DNA of 64,000 nucleotides from Pseudomonas coleopterorum (GCF_900105555.1 NZ_FNTZ01000001.1:3227501-3291500); one strand, 5' to 3'. Shown: positions 9,111 to 18,339, numbered from the stretch's first letter. Program-made: numbers and translations. Notes: a model not told the origin generated them from the sequence alone.

Positions 9111-9153
9111 TTTGTTCTGTCAGAAAATATACAGTTCTGCCTGATAGAACAAA
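9111..9153. promoter_or_regulatory. Long inverted repeat, lactonase side
   Basis: TTTGTTCTGTCAG (9111-9123) and CTGATAGAACAAA (9141-9153) are inverted repeats with one mismatch in 13 bases. The 17-base spacer contains another GTTCT (9134-9138). The element lies 74 bases upstream of the chosen lactonase start, at promoter distance. Together with 8961-8977 it would let one regulator control both divergent arms. The rest of 8922-9226 has no gene. Confidence 0.55.
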
Positions 9154-9226
9154 AATAACGGTGAATCTGTCGATCGTCGTCTTCAAAATGGGCGATGTCT
9201 GGAAACACCCCGTAGGAGTCGATCCT

Positions 9227-10153
9227 GTGAGCCTCTATCCCCCGCCCCGCGATTTGTCGACCCGAGTGTTCAGCAAGCTGCCAGAAGCCTTTTGGGAAGA
9301 CGGAAATTCCGACTGGGTTCGAGCGAACAAACCCGGACAGAAGATCAAAAGCTTTCTCGAGGGACCCTCGTTCGATCTGCAGGGCAATCTGTACGTCACC
9401 GACATCCCGTATGGAAGGATCTTCCGCATCGACACTCACGGTCACTGGACGCTGGTCACTCAGTACGATGGGTGGCCCAACGGCCTGAAAATTCACCGTG
9501 ACGGTCGTATCTTCATCGCCGATTACAAGCAGGGCATCCTCACACTCGATCCGAAGAGCGGCGCATTGACGCCCTTGCTGACCCACAGCCGCAGCGAGGG
9601 CTTCAAAGGGGTGAACGACTTGTTCTTCGATGCTGCCGGCAAGCTCTACTTCACCGATCAAGGCCAGACCGGCCAGCAGGACCCTAGCGGTCGTGTGTAT
9701 AGCTATGACCTGGACAAGCAGATGCTCAACTGCCTGATCGCCAATGGTCCAAGCCCCAACGGCCTGGTGATGGACCTGGAGCAAAAGGCGCTCTTGGTAG
9801 CGATGACTCGCGGGAATGCAGTCTGGCGCTTGCCGATCCAAACCGATGGCGGGACCAGCAAGGTCGGCATCTTCGCCGCAATGGCTGGAGGGGTCAGCGG
9901 TGCAGACGGCATGGCGCTGGATTCGCTGGGCAACCTGTACGTCTGCGACGCCGGCAACGGCTGCGTTTGGGTCTTCGATCCCCACGCCGTACCGCTGTAT
10001 CGGATTCGCTCATGCACTGAAGGACGCACGCTGACCAACCTGGCCTTTGGTGGCGAAGGCAATCGGCAGTTGTTCATGACCGACTCCTCGACCAGCACGA
10101 TCCTGGTGGCCGACCTGGAGCACAGCGGCCAACCGATGTTCTCTCACCGCTAG
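9227..10153 (+). CDS. SMP-30/gluconolactonase family protein
   Basis: The 308-residue protein shows the repeated strand pattern of a six-bladed propeller, with GPSFDLQGNLYVTDIPYGRIF, WPNGLKIHRDGRIFIADY, GVNDLFFDAAGKLYFTDQG and GADGMALDSLGNLYVCDAGNG. These Asn and Asp residues are the metal ligands of SMP-30 lactonases. They hydrolyse sugar or hydroxy-acid lactones with a divalent metal. No signal peptide is seen, so it is cytoplasmic. The GTG at 9227 has AGGAG eight bases upstream; an earlier GTG at 9161 would begin beside the palindrome at 9111-9153 and has no ribosome site. It probably opens a lactone of the locus substrate (inference). Confidence 0.8.
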   Translation: MSLYPPPRDLSTRVFSKLPEAFWEDGNSDWVRANKPGQKIKSFLEGPSFDLQGNLYVTDIPYGRIFRIDTHGHWTLVTQYDGWPNGLKIHRDGRIFIADYKQGILTLDPKSGALTPLLTHSRSEGFKGVNDLFFDAAGKLYFTDQGQTGQQDPSGRVYSYDLDKQMLNCLIANGPSPNGLVMDLEQKALLVAMTRGNAVWRLPIQTDGGTSKVGIFAAMAGGVSGADGMALDSLGNLYVCDAGNGCVWVFDPHAVPLYRIRSCTEGRTLTNLAFGGEGNRQLFMTDSSTSTILVADLEHSGQPMFSHR

Positions 10154-10257
10154 ACCCGACCGACGACACCCTGTGTGCACGGCATACGGGTTTCGCTCGG
10201 CCGAAGAAAAGCGGGCACCCCTCGCCCGCCCCTACAAAACAATAAAAGGGATGGCCC

Positions 10258-11544
10258 ATGTTGATATTTCTGAGCTACACCATGATCGCAAGCTTCATGT
10301 ACCTGATCATGAGCAAACGTCTGTCGCCACTGGTGGCCTTGTTGCTGGTACCGGTGATATTCGGTTGCTTGAGTGGATTTACCACCCAACTGGGCGGGAT
10401 GATGTACGACGGCATCAAGATGCTCGCGCCAACGGGCATCATGCTGACCTTCGCCATTTTGTACTTCTGCATGATGACCGATGCAGGGCTGTTCAACCCA
10501 TTGATCAAGGTCATACTGCGGCTGGTCAAGGGCGATCCTCGCAAGATCGTGGTCGGCACTGCCGTGCTTGGGCTCTGCGTTGGCCTGGACGGTGACGGCG
10601 CAACCACTTACATCATCGCTACGGCTGCCTTCCTGCCACTCTACCGACTGACCGGTATCCGTCTGCAGGTCATGGCGACCGTTTTGTTGATGGCAATCGG
10701 TGTCATGAACATTCTGCCGTGGGCAGGTCCTTTTTCCCGAGCCGCAAGCGCGATGCATGTGGACATCACTGAGTTGTTCATACAGATGATCCCGGTGATG
10801 ATCGCCGGTGGCGTATGGGTAGTGTGCGCCGCCTGGTGGCTGGGACGCATGGAATATCGACGTCTGGGCTTGGTCAGTGTCAGCGAGGAGAAGGTGCTCG
10901 ACGGCTACGCACACATCCGCCTGAGTGATCCGAAGTTTCTGTTCAATGTTGTGCTGACCACGGCCTTGATCGCCTCAATGATGCTCAACCTGATGCCCCT
11001 GCCGATCCTGTTCATGATGGCTTTCGGGTTGGCGTGCCTGGTCAACTTCCCGACACTCAAACAACAGAAGGAAGTTATTGCGCGCCACGCCGATAACGTT
11101 CTGGCCGTGACCTTGCTCATATTTGCCGCTGGCATCTTCGTAGGCATCATGGGCGGCACGGGAATGATCAAAGCCATCTCCAACAACCTGATCACCCTTC
11201 TGCCTGAGCAGACGGGCCCTTACATGTCGCTGATAACAGCCTTGCTCAGCATGCCTTTCACCTACGTACTGACCAATGACGCCTTTTACTTCGGCGTACT
11301 GCCGATTCTCGCGGAAACGGCCGCTCATTACGGCATCGGGCCGCACGAGATGGCGATTGCCTCGTTGATTGGCCAGCCGGTCCATCTACTGAGCCCGCTG
11401 GTGGCATCTACCTACCTGCTGTGTGGTCTTCTGGATATCGACTACGGCGACAACCAGCGCGTATCACTCAAGTGGACAGTAGGCACAGTCATAGTGATGC
11501 TGTGCGCGGCCATCGCGGTAGGTGCCATTACGATCGTCAATTGA
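10258..11544 (+). CDS. CitMHS family carboxylate transporter
   Basis: The 428-residue protein has 11-12 membrane helices. GLDGDGATTYIIATAAFLP and MNILPWAGPFSRAAS resemble citrate-metal:H+ symporters (CitM/CitH), and the C-terminal half repeats the pattern with LTNDAFYFGVLPI and IGQPVHLLSPLV. Known members import citrate or related hydroxy-polycarboxylates as metal complexes with protons. AAAAGGG lies seven bases before the ATG at 10258. It is co-directional with the lactonase, about 100 bases after it. In this locus, citramalate or another branched hydroxy-acid is a reasonable substrate (inference). Confidence 0.82.
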   Translation: MLIFLSYTMIASFMYLIMSKRLSPLVALLLVPVIFGCLSGFTTQLGGMMYDGIKMLAPTGIMLTFAILYFCMMTDAGLFNPLIKVILRLVKGDPRKIVVGTAVLGLCVGLDGDGATTYIIATAAFLPLYRLTGIRLQVMATVLLMAIGVMNILPWAGPFSRAASAMHVDITELFIQMIPVMIAGGVWVVCAAWWLGRMEYRRLGLVSVSEEKVLDGYAHIRLSDPKFLFNVVLTTALIASMMLNLMPLPILFMMAFGLACLVNFPTLKQQKEVIARHADNVLAVTLLIFAAGIFVGIMGGTGMIKAISNNLITLLPEQTGPYMSLITALLSMPFTYVLTNDAFYFGVLPILAETAAHYGIGPHEMAIASLIGQPVHLLSPLVASTYLLCGLLDIDYGDNQRVSLKWTVGTVIVMLCAAIAVGAITIVN

Positions 11545-11564
11545 AGAAGGTTCCTGGGATCGGA

Positions 11565-11588
11565 AGCGGTCGCTTGCGAGCGGCCGCT
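11565..11588. terminator. Hairpin between converging genes
   Basis: AGCGGTCGCT (11565-11574) and AGCGGCCGCT (11579-11588) pair over nine of ten bases around a four-base loop, between the ends of the carrier gene and the leftward MFS gene. No T-run is seen, so terminator function is tentative. Confidence 0.4.
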
Positions 11589-11645
11589 ATCGACAGATTC
11601 AGCAACACAGCGGCCAGCGTGAATTCATACGTCGCGCCATGTTCG

Positions 11646-12812
11646 TCAAACCACTGCCGATTCAATCCTTCTGGAACGCCAGGCATAGGCCAATACCATC
11701 AGCAGCCCCAGAGCGGCCATCGCCGCTCCGGCCAGGGAAATCGCCGGATAACCCAAACCAGCGTTGATCACCGCTCCGCCCAGTGCTGCGCCAATCGCGT
11801 TGCCGAAATTGAAGGCGCCAATATTCACCGCAGAGGCAAGGTTGGGCGCGTCCTTCGCTGCTTCCATGACGCGCATCTGTAACGGCGGCACCAGGGCGAA
11901 ACTGGCGATACCCCATATCAGGATGGTCAGAGCAGCCGGCACTGCCCACCGCATCAGCACGGTGAACGCCAGCAAGACGAGAATCAGAACGCCTAGCGAG
12001 ACGATCAAGGTGCGATCTACCGAGCGGTCGGCGGCCTTGCCGCCCCACATGTTGCCCAGCGTCAACCCCACACCGAAAAGAACCAGCATGGCGGTGATAT
12101 AGGCGGTGGAACCATGGGTCTCGCTACTGAGGATGGGCGCGATGTAAGTAAAGACGGTAAACATTGCGCTCGATCCGACTACGGTCAAGGCCAACGCGCC
12201 CAGCACCGGACCACGTCCCAGTACCCGGATTTCGGCCATTGCACCGACGCTTTGCGACGTGTTCAGGTTGGGCAGGGCGAACCACAACGCGGCCATGGTC
12301 AGCACGCCGAGGCCGGTGATCCCCCAGAAAGCGGTGCGCCAACCGAACAGTTCACCAAACCAGGTGGCCAGCGGTACACCGCCGATGGTGGCCAGGGTCA
12401 GGCCCATGAACATCGCCGCGACCGCCCCGGCACGTTTCTGCGGGGCAACTACGCTGGCGGCGACGATGGAACCCACGCCAAAAAATGCACCATGGTTCAG
12501 TGAGGTCACCACCCTGGCGACCATGAGGCTGTAGTAATCGGTGGCCAGGGCTGACATCAGATTACCCAAAGTGAAAATGGCCATGAGCCCGATCAGCAGA
12601 TAGCGTCGGGGAATCCTGCCGGTAGTCAGGGTCATCAGCGGTGCGCCGAGCAATACGCCCAGCGCATAGGCACTGACCAGCAAACCGGCGGCGGGGATGG
12701 AAACGCCCAGATCCGCAGCGATACCCGGCAACATGCCCATGGGGGCGAACTCTGTTACGCCGATGCCGAAGGCACCGATGGCGAGCGCGACAAGTGGTGG
12801 ATTGATACGCAT
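11646..12812 (-). CDS. MFS efflux transporter, DHA1 (AraJ-like) family
   Basis: The protein has 388 residues and twelve helices. It opens with LAIGAFGIGVTEFAPMGMLP, typical of the AraJ/YdhP group of arabinose-efflux-like and drug-efflux proteins. LGAPLMTLTTGRIPRRYLL holds the loop 2-3 MFS motif, and SLNHGAFFGVGS lies in helix 4. It probably exports small molecules by proton antiport; the substrate is unknown. The ATG at 12812 has AAGGAG six bases upstream; the longer frame to 12887 runs into the divergent promoter. A LysR gene is divergent 94 bases away, the usual arrangement of regulator and regulated pump. Confidence 0.85.
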   Translation of the reverse strand: MRINPPLVALAIGAFGIGVTEFAPMGMLPGIAADLGVSIPAAGLLVSAYALGVLLGAPLMTLTTGRIPRRYLLIGLMAIFTLGNLMSALATDYYSLMVARVVTSLNHGAFFGVGSIVAASVVAPQKRAGAVAAMFMGLTLATIGGVPLATWFGELFGWRTAFWGITGLGVLTMAALWFALPNLNTSQSVGAMAEIRVLGRGPVLGALALTVVGSSAMFTVFTYIAPILSSETHGSTAYITAMLVLFGVGLTLGNMWGGKAADRSVDRTLIVSLGVLILVLLAFTVLMRWAVPAALTILIWGIASFALVPPLQMRVMEAAKDAPNLASAVNIGAFNFGNAIGAALGGAVINAGLGYPAISLAGAAMAALGLLMVLAYAWRSRRIESAVV

Positions 12813-12906
12813 GAACGGCTCCTTATCTATGCCGCCAATGCTACGATCCAGGTTTTTAACGCGGTAGCTAGCATTTTTGGCAATCACCTATGCGCAGGAG
12901 GCACAA

Positions 12907-13800
12907 GTGGATTTCAACGGCAGGTCAGGTGAGATGTGCGTGTTCACCACCGTGGCGCAGGAAGGCAGCCTATCGGCCGCCGCGCGGGCGCTGGGCTTGA
13001 CACCCTCGGCAGTCAGTCGAATCATCACGCGAACCGAGCAACGTCTTGGCGCCCGCCTGCTGCTGCGTACCACCCGAGCGATCGCCTTCACTGCCGAGGG
13101 CGAAGCGTTCCTGCGCGGCGCCCGGCGTATCCTGGCCGACATGGACGAGGTCGAAGAAGCGATCGCCGACCAGGGCGTACCCAAGGGACGATTACGGGTC
13201 AGTGCCGCCCTTGGCCATGGGCGGCTGGCGATTGTTCCCCTGGTTGCAGCATTCAGCGCCCGTTACCCGAACATCGTCGTCGACCTTAGCTTGGGCGACG
13301 AAGTGGTCGACATCCTGGGTGGGCAGGCCGACGTAGCGATCCGTTTTGGCCATCTGCCCGACAGCCCGCTGACCGCGCGCAGGATCGGCGACACAGGTCA
13401 GGTGGTGGTCGCATCGCCCGAGTACCTGCAGCGCCACGGTATCCCCGAGGCGCCGGAAGACCTGTTGCGGCACAATTGCCTGCGCTTCAACTTCCGGCGT
13501 GCCGAACCCAACTGGCCGTTTATCCGCGATGGAAAAGAGTTTTCCCTGAAGGTCAGCGGCAACATCGAATGCAGCAGCGGTGAAGCGCTGGCACAACTCG
13601 CGCGAGTAGGTGCCGGCATTGCACGCATCGGTGAGTTCAGCGTGAGTGAGGATCTGCAGCGCGGCGCCCTGATTTCGCTGTTGGAAGCCTGGAACCCTGG
13701 GGACGAGGAACCGATTCATGCGGTATTCGTCGGCGGGGCGGCAATGCCGGCGCGGGTACGATTGTTCGTGGACTTCTTACTGGAACATCATCGGATGTAA
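12907..13800 (+). CDS. LysR family transcriptional regulator
   Basis: The N-terminal helix-turn-helix (about 4-62) reads MCVFTTVAQEGSLSAAARAL then TPSAVSRIITRTEQRLGARL. The periplasmic-binding-like effector domain runs from about 88 to 293. The GTG at 12907 is chosen because AGGAGG (12896-12901) sits five bases upstream; the frame opens earlier at 12877 without a site. It has 297 residues, the normal LTTR length. Its divergent placement suggests it controls the adjacent MFS gene and itself. Confidence 0.88.
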   Translation: MDFNGRSGEMCVFTTVAQEGSLSAAARALGLTPSAVSRIITRTEQRLGARLLLRTTRAIAFTAEGEAFLRGARRILADMDEVEEAIADQGVPKGRLRVSAALGHGRLAIVPLVAAFSARYPNIVVDLSLGDEVVDILGGQADVAIRFGHLPDSPLTARRIGDTGQVVVASPEYLQRHGIPEAPEDLLRHNCLRFNFRRAEPNWPFIRDGKEFSLKVSGNIECSSGEALAQLARVGAGIARIGEFSVSEDLQRGALISLLEAWNPGDEEPIHAVFVGGAAMPARVRLFVDFLLEHHRM

Positions 13801-13816
13801 GCGGACGCGTAATCTG

Positions 13817-13879
13817 ATATTTCCGAGTACTCGTGATGTTAAAGTGACCCAAACATTTCTGGGGCACCATCAATAGCTG
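13817..13879 (-). pseudogene. Possible remnant of a tyrosine recombinase C-terminus
   Basis: In this frame the DNA encodes VPQKCLGHFNITSTRKYQ. This fits the end of tyrosine integrases, with LGH followed by T-x-x-Y and exactly nine residues from the His to the nucleophilic Tyr. No upstream Arg box in the same frame and no full gene are visible. It would be a scrap of an old integrase or transposase in the 250-base gap 13801-14051, which otherwise holds no gene. A chance match over about 18 residues cannot be excluded. Confidence 0.35.
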
Positions 13880-14051
13880 GTTTGCCCTCTTGGAACAATC
13901 TCGAGCTCTGGCATTGATGGGTCGTCCGCACGTTTTAAATGGCTGTCGTGGAAGACCGCTTTTGGCCGAAAGCTGACGTCCATGTCCCTGCTTAACCTTA
14001 AGCCTTCTCGACCTGAGACCGCTAATCGATCGCCGGGGGGCCTTCCCGGTA

Positions 14052-15143
14052 TCAGGTGCCTGATTTGATCTTGGTCCAGGCCCGCGTGCGCGCGCGTTCG
14101 GCGTCACGCCCCAGAGGCTTGAGCGTATAGAGCGTGGTCATCGCGGCCTCGGTGGGGTACAGGTTGGGATTGTTGCGAATCGCCGGATCGACCTGTTCGG
14201 TAGCGTCTTTGTTGGGGTTGGGGTAGCCGACAAAATCGCTGATTGGCGCGATCACCTGCGGCTGTAGCAGGTAGTTGATGAATGTGTAGGCGTCTTGGGG
14301 ATTCCTGGCACCTTTGGGGATGGCGAGCATGTCAAACCAGATGGGGGCGCCTTCCTTTGGCAGGCGCATGTCTACGGTCACGCCGTTCTTGGCCTCTTTG
14401 GCGCGGTTGGCGGCTTGGGAAAAGCTGCCGGAGTAACCGACCGCGACGCAGATGTCACCGTTGGCGATATCCGCCATGTATTTGGACGAATGGAAGTAGG
14501 TGATATAGGGGCGGATTTTCATCAACAGAGTTTCGGCCTTCACATAGTCCTTGGGGTTGCCGCTGTTGGGGTCGAGGCCCAAGTGCTTCAAGGCCAGGGG
14601 CAGGATTTCGGAGGGTGAGTCCAGCAGCGCTACACCACAGGACTTGAGCTTGCTGATGTTTTCTTCCTTGAAAATCAGTTCCCAGCTGTCCACTGGCGCA
14701 TCTGCACCCAGGGCGGCCTTGACTTTGTCCGGGTTGAATCCGATCAGGATGGTGCCGTACATGTAAGGCACGGCGAATTTATTGCCCGGATCGTTGGCCT
14801 CGATCAGCTTCATCAGCTTGGGATCGAGGTGGTTCCAGTTCGGCAGCTGGCTGCGGTCCAGCGGCTGGAATATACCGGCTTCGATCTGCTTGGCCAGGAA
14901 CACGTTGGATGGCACTACCACGTCATACCCTGAATTGCCGGTGAGCAGCTTGGCTTCCAAAGCTTCATTAGTGTCGAAGATGTCGTACACCAATTTAAGG
15001 CCAGAATTCTGCGCCTTGAAGTCCTCCAGCGCCTTGGGGGTGATGTAGTCGAACCAGTTGTAGACCCGCAGGGTTTTCTCTTCGGCATGAGCCATGCCAC
15101 TGATAACCGCAGCGCAGAGGATAAGTGACTTGAACATGTTCAT
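14052..15143 (-). CDS. Periplasmic polyamine-binding protein (PotF/SpuD family)
   Basis: Residues 1-20 are a signal peptide ending in GMAHA. The mature part begins [19 protein letters not shown], the signature of spermidine/putrescine-binding proteins. It continues with [40 protein letters not shown] and [11 protein letters not shown]. It binds a polyamine or a modified polyamine in the periplasm. No permease or ATPase gene is beside it, so it must share a transporter encoded elsewhere or act in sensing. It overlaps the deacetylase gene by four bases, which suggests the ligand is an acetylpolyamine (inference). Confidence 0.88.
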   Translation of the reverse strand: MNMFKSLILCAAVISGMAHAEEKTLRVYNWFDYITPKALEDFKAQNSGLKLVYDIFDTNEALEAKLLTGNSGYDVVVPSNVFLAKQIEAGIFQPLDRSQLPNWNHLDPKLMKLIEANDPGNKFAVPYMYGTILIGFNPDKVKAALGADAPVDSWELIFKEENISKLKSCGVALLDSPSEILPLALKHLGLDPNSGNPKDYVKAETLLMKIRPYITYFHSSKYMADIANGDICVAVGYSGSFSQAANRAKEAKNGVTVDMRLPKEGAPIWFDMLAIPKGARNPQDAYTFINYLLQPQVIAPISDFVGYPNPNKDATEQVDPAIRNNPNLYPTEAAMTTLYTLKPLGRDAERARTRAWTKIKSGT

Positions 15144-16174
15144 TGGGCAGCCCCTTCAAAGCCTTCGAGAACGTTGACGGCATTGATACCGATTTCTTCC
15201 ACCGCGTAGCCGCCTTCCATCACGAACAGCGTAGGTTTACCCAAGCGGGAGATGCGTGCGCCCATCGCCAGATAATCCTTGCTGTCGAGTTTGAATTTCG
15301 AGATCGGGTCATCCTTGAATGTATCTACGCCCAGGGAGACGACGATGATGTCGGCGTCATAACGATCAATTTCTATGCAGGCTTGCTCGAGCGCCGCGCT
15401 CCAGGTTTCCCAGCCGGAACCGGCCGGCAGTGGGTAGTTGAAGTTAAAGCCAACACCTGCGCCTTCACCGGACTCGTCGGCATAGCCCAGGAAAAACGGA
15501 AACTCCCCTTCCGGGTGGCCGTGGATCGAGGTGAACAGCACATCGCTGCGCGCATAGAAAATTGACTGGGTGCCGTTGCCGTGGTGGTAGTCGACATCCA
15601 GAATCGCGACCTTTTTGTGGTCCTGATCAAGAAAGGCCTGTGCGGCAATAGCGGCGTTGTTTAGGTAGCAATAACCGCCCATCAAGTCGCCAGCTGCGTG
15701 GTGTCCCGGCGGACGGCACAGGGCGAAAGCACTGCGGGCACCTTGCTGAATCGCTTGTTGCGCGCTAAGCGCGACCTGTGCCGCCGAGTAGGCTGCCTGC
15801 CACGTGCCGGCGGTGATCGGCGCTCCGCCGTCGAAGCTGTAATAGCCGAGTTGACCATGCAGGCTTTCGGGTAATACGCGGCGCAGGGTACGGGCGGGCC
15901 AAGTGTAGGGCAGGAGGTCGCCGTCCTGACCGAATTCGGTCCAGCGGGCCCAGGCACCCTTGAAGAAATCGAGGTACTCACGGCTATGAACGCGTTGCAG
16001 CGGTTCCAGACCAAAGTCCTGCGGCGCCTGTACATCGCCAAGTTGACGGTCCCTGACCCGTTGCAATACATGATCGGCGCGTGAGGGCATTTCGAAGCAG
16101 GGCATCAACTGCCCGTCCATCAGCTCACAGCGGCCGTGGTGCAGGTGGTGAGCGTCCGAGTAAATTGTCAGCAT
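15140..16174 (-). CDS. aphA: Acetylpolyamine amidohydrolase (histone deacetylase family)
   Basis: The 344-residue protein carries the class II deacetylase motifs. CRPPGHHA holds the paired histidines of the charge relay, [11 protein letters not shown] the zinc-binding Asp and His, [11 protein letters not shown] the second zinc Asp, and GGYAVEEIG the catalytic Tyr. It hydrolyses N-acetylputrescine, acetylcadaverine or related amides to free polyamine plus acetate. The start ATG at 16174 follows GGAGAACAACAA. The length and the partner binding protein match the acetylpolyamine amidohydrolase locus known in Pseudomonas aeruginosa. An AraC gene lies upstream on the same strand and may control it. 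Confidence 0.88.
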   Translation of the reverse strand: MLTIYSDAHHLHHGRCELMDGQLMPCFEMPSRADHVLQRVRDRQLGDVQAPQDFGLEPLQRVHSREYLDFFKGAWARWTEFGQDGDLLPYTWPARTLRRVLPESLHGQLGYYSFDGGAPITAGTWQAAYSAAQVALSAQQAIQQGARSAFALCRPPGHHAAGDLMGGYCYLNNAAIAAQAFLDQDHKKVAILDVDYHHGNGTQSIFYARSDVLFTSIHGHPEGEFPFFLGYADESGEGAGVGFNFNYPLPAGSGWETWSAALEQACIEIDRYDADIIVVSLGVDTFKDDPISKFKLDSKDYLAMGARISRLGKPTLFVMEGGYAVEEIGINAVNVLEGFEGAAQ

Positions 16175-16306
16175 TTGTTGTTCTCCGCGGGCTGTATCGG
16201 TCAATACAGTCTTGCGCCGGGCGAGGTTTATGAGAACGGCAAGTGCGGCCAAAAGGGGATAAATATGGCCAGATTTTCTGTCCGTAATTCGCTCCTCAAT
16301 GAGGCG

Positions 16307-17299
16307 TCATGCGCGAAATTGGCTCGGCGCCACGCCACTCCAGCGCACGAAAGCGTGCCTAAAACTTGCGGTCTCGCTGAAGCCCAGAGCCTCGGCGATC
16401 CGGTAGATGGGCCACCGGTCTTCGGCCAGCAGTTGCTTGGCGCGTTCGAAACGAAGTTCGTCGAGCAGTTCCTGATAGCTGCAGCCCAGGTCGTGCAGAT
16501 GTCGACGCAAGGTGCGCGCCGAGCAGTTCATCTGTCGGGCCAGCATGTCCAGCCTAGGTGCGGCATGCAGTTGCGCAGCCAGCGATAGCCGGATCCGCCC
16601 CAACCAGGCCTCGCGCCCGGTAAATTCCGTGTTCTGTTTTCGGCAGCGCTCGGTCATGGCCTGATGGGTTACCGCGTCAGCCAGCGGTAAAGGCTGGGCG
16701 AGCCAGCGTTTATCAAAAGCAAAGGCATTGACGGTGGCCTGGAACTGCAACGGACAGTCAAAACATTCGGCGTAGCGAGTCTGATAGTCCGGCGCATCGT
16801 GCTCAAAGCAAGCGCCAAGCAAGGGCAGTGAGTGGCCGAGGAGGTCGTCGCAAATGACTTTCAGCGACCCCAGGCACAGCTCGACATTGAAGGCGGTCAG
16901 TGCCGGATTCTCGCGGTAATCGCCCGCAGTGAACCAGATACGTTCGCCGTCTTCCTCCAGACTCAGCTCGAACAGTGTTCCCAGCAGCGCGGGATAACGC
17001 AGAGCCAAACGGAGCGCGTCACCGAAAGTGGCACTGGTAAGCAGGGCATAGCCGAGCATGCCGTAGGATGAGACATGCATACGCCGCCCCACGATCAGGC
17101 CGATGTCGCGCTGCAGAGCCACGGCATTGGCGCACACCTGCATCTCCTGATGCGTGGCGATGCGCGTGTCGGCACGGTTCAAGTCCGCTGCGCATATGCC
17201 ACTGCCGGCCAGCAGCGCCTCGGCGGACCAGCCTTGCGCCTTGAACGTGCTCAGGACCAGTGAGACAGCGTTGAGGGTGGTGAGATGGGAGTGCAGCAT
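16307..17299 (-). CDS. AraC family regulator with arabinose-binding-like N-domain
   Basis: The protein has 330 residues, longer than minimal AraC members. The N-domain (about 1-200) shows the GLIVGRRMHVSSYGMLGYALL pattern of the OruR/ArgR-like group. The C-terminal double helix-turn-helix (about 235-329) includes DMLARQMNCSARTLRRHLHDLG and IYRIAEALGFSETASFRHAF. It is a cytoplasmic activator, probably of the deacetylase and binding-protein genes that start 130 bases downstream on the same strand. The ligand is likely a polyamine derivative (inference). The 242 bases up to 17541 form a divergent promoter region with no gene. Confidence 0.85.
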   Translation of the reverse strand: MLHSHLTTLNAVSLVLSTFKAQGWSAEALLAGSGICAADLNRADTRIATHQEMQVCANAVALQRDIGLIVGRRMHVSSYGMLGYALLTSATFGDALRLALRYPALLGTLFELSLEEDGERIWFTAGDYRENPALTAFNVELCLGSLKVICDDLLGHSLPLLGACFEHDAPDYQTRYAECFDCPLQFQATVNAFAFDKRWLAQPLPLADAVTHQAMTERCRKQNTEFTGREAWLGRIRLSLAAQLHAAPRLDMLARQMNCSARTLRRHLHDLGCSYQELLDELRFERAKQLLAEDRWPIYRIAEALGFSETASFRHAFVRWSGVAPSQFRA

Positions 17300-17541
17300 G
17301 GGGACTTCCAGCGAGGCGAGGAATACGAGAAGAGCAAGTTATGTGCCGGAATCCCGACGAGTTAATTTTGCTTAGGCGACTGGCTGTTCGAGCCTGGGTC
17401 GGTTCGACCTCCATCGCCCGTTCCGGCCTTCGAGATCTCGGCGCTCTGACATACCGCATGGACGCTGACCCATCCATTGCAGCTCAGGCATGCTACCTTC
17501 ACCCCGCCATTGATCACCGCATCCTCCAAGGAGAATATTCC

Positions 17542-18339
17542 GTGCTGATTGCCCACCTTTCCGATCTGCATATCAGGCCGCAAGGCATTCTTTATCAGGG
17601 GCTGGTTGATTCAAACACGATGTGCGAGCAGGCTATTGCACACCTGAACAGCCTCATGCCGCGGCCCGATGTCGTGATCATCACCGGCGACCTGGTGGAT
17701 GAGGGGCTACCGCAAGAATATGCAATGGCACGTACCTTGCTGGCGGGGATCAAGCAGCCGTTGCTGATGATTCCTGGCAATCATGATGACCGAAACTTAA
17801 TGAGTTCTACCTTTTCCCAGCCGTATCTCTCTTCAACGGGAAACCCGTGGCACTTCGTCGCCGATGACCTCGGACCGGTACGGATCATTGGTGTGGATGT
17901 GACCGTCCCGCAGGAACATCACGGCGACATGAGCGAGGCGGCTGGGGCCTGGCTCGATGCGGCACTTGCTCAGGAGCCGACGCGCCCGACTCTGATCATG
18001 CTGCACCAGCCGCCGTTCCTCAGTGGCATTCCTTATATCGACACGTATGCCTGCCGGAACTCGGAGCGGCTGCGCGAAGTGGTGCAGCGCTATCCGGCGA
18101 TCGAACGTGTGGTGTGCGGCCACATTCACCGCTCGATGCAATTACGTTTTGGCGGCACGGTCCTGTGCACTGCGCCCAGCACAACGACTGCCATCGGGTT
18201 GGCTTTGGATGCAGAGGCTGAAGAGGCGTCGTATGTGGAGCCGCCGGCGTTACTCCTGCATCACTGGAAGGTGGATACCGGTCTGATTACCCACTGGGTG
18301 CCCATCGGCACATTTCGCGGGCCACTGCCGTTTGCATGA
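17542..18339 (+). CDS. Calcineurin-like metallophosphodiesterase (GpdQ/CpdA type)
   Basis: All metallophosphatase motifs are in order: HLSDLHI (about 5-11), ITGDLVDEG, MIPGNHDDR, LHQPP and CGHIHRS. These give the Asp, His and Asn ligands of the bimetal centre. GpdQ-type members hydrolyse glycerophosphodiesters; CpdA-type members hydrolyse cyclic AMP. Which applies is not clear. The GTG at 17542 has AAGGAG eight bases upstream; the frame is open to 17341, but that part is non-globular. Length is 265 residues, normal for the family. No signal peptide is present. Confidence 0.85.
   Translation: MLIAHLSDLHIRPQGILYQGLVDSNTMCEQAIAHLNSLMPRPDVVIITGDLVDEGLPQEYAMARTLLAGIKQPLLMIPGNHDDRNLMSSTFSQPYLSSTGNPWHFVADDLGPVRIIGVDVTVPQEHHGDMSEAAGAWLDAALAQEPTRPTLIMLHQPPFLSGIPYIDTYACRNSERLREVVQRYPAIERVVCGHIHRSMQLRFGGTVLCTAPSTTTAIGLALDAEAEEASYVEPPALLLHHWKVDTGLITHWVPIGTFRGPLPFA

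Noticed and set aside
9161..9226. Upstream GTG start for the lactonase
   Set aside because: It lies only eight bases after the inverted repeat, has no ribosome site, and the added residues do not match the family; GTG 9227 has AGGAG.
9047..9985. Long minus-strand open frame opposite the SMP-30 gene
   Set aside because: It mirrors the real propeller gene, has no family motifs, and open antisense frames are expected in GC-rich DNA.
10251..10257. ATG seven bases upstream of the CitMHS start
   Set aside because: It is out of frame with the transporter and gives only a short frame.
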